Shown here piece after piece: positions 63,845-64,000 of a DNA stretch of 64,000 nt. The number at the start of each line of letters is the position of its first letter. Position 1 is the first letter of the stretch. The notes beneath the pieces were generated by a model. The model was given only the letters and a program-made list of their open reading frames with translations, did no database searches and had not been told where the DNA came from. The DNA comes from Trebonia sp050013875. Lineage in GTDB: Bacteria; Actinomycetota; Actinomycetes; Streptosporangiales; Streptosporangiaceae. The DNA lies in assembly GCA_050013875.1 (NCBI GenBank), contig JBEKEK010000017.1:1-64000 (forward strand), given 5' to 3'. The position numbers and the translations under genes are program-made.

Positions 63845-64000
63845 TTTCGCGTCCGGGCACCCGGACCCCCGGGTGGAACGCTGCCCCCAGGCGGCGTAGC
63901 GTGGGGAACGCGCCCGTCGCGTGGTTACCGGCGGACCGGGACCGCCCCGGGCCGCCCGGGCCCGCCGATATGCATGACACTTCAATAATCTTGCGGAATG

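Overview
This window is a 64 kb stretch of chromosome from a high-GC Gram-positive actinomycete. The evidence is strong third-position GC bias, frequent GTG starts, and the order scpB, S4 pseudouridine synthase, aroH, tyrA, cmk, der. Paired DUF5753 XRE regulators with a DUF397 gene and an RsbW-like ATPase also point to Streptomycetales or Streptosporangiales. I cannot name the genus. I saw no rRNA, tRNA, CRISPR array, integrase or transposase.

Layout. Positions 1-7038 hold conserved core genes: chromosome segregation, rRNA modification, aromatic amino acids, CMP kinase, ribosome-assembly GTPase and a lone bioA. Positions 7035-9981 hold a regulatory cassette of ATPase, XRE, DUF397 and a second XRE. 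Positions 10479-20712 are mixed single genes: aldo/keto reductase, TauE/SafE, MATE, secreted protease, MFS, HAD, a GT87-type mannosyltransferase, GNAT, a methyltransferase, a small ORF with a near-ideal ribosome site, and a cysteine-rich unknown. Positions 21725-27965 form a divergent catabolic locus: an IlvD/Edd dehydratase, an APC permease and a TIM-barrel-like protein face an IclR regulator and a zinc dehydrogenase. Positions 28935-30545 encode an ECF sigma factor and an anti-sigma factor whose frame is broken.

Positions 30657-36849 hold a two-component system, a secreted protein, and a tightly coupled five-gene redox operon: Ala/Pro/Thr-rich anchored protein, ApbE, ferric-reductase-like membrane protein, NuoF-like flavoprotein and ferredoxin. 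RecQ follows. Positions 41471-45108 hold a divergent nucleobase permease, ADP-ribosylglycohydrolase and PfkB kinase set, which suggests nucleoside salvage. Positions 45626-48507 hold a DUF5666 protein with a two-component system. Positions 48540-56432 include an ABC1 kinase, an MpaB-like protein, a Tiki-fold protein, and a large modular wall hydrolase with a neighbouring membrane protein. Positions 57853-63795 are a complete peptide-type ABC importer with two fused ATPases, closed by a strong terminator.

The less expected material is non-coding or broken. Two related approximately 80 bp palindromic elements lie at 2748-2823 and 28769-28848. An identical 14-mer occurs three times, twice beside short tandem repeats. 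Paired 14 bp palindromes lie at 10214-10251. The anti-sigma lesion is near 29406. The wall hydrolase linkers carry five copies of a PG-centred motif like VIPGLATP. Four pairs of convergent genes overlap by 44-70 bp. All functional assignments come from reading the sequence; no searches were run.
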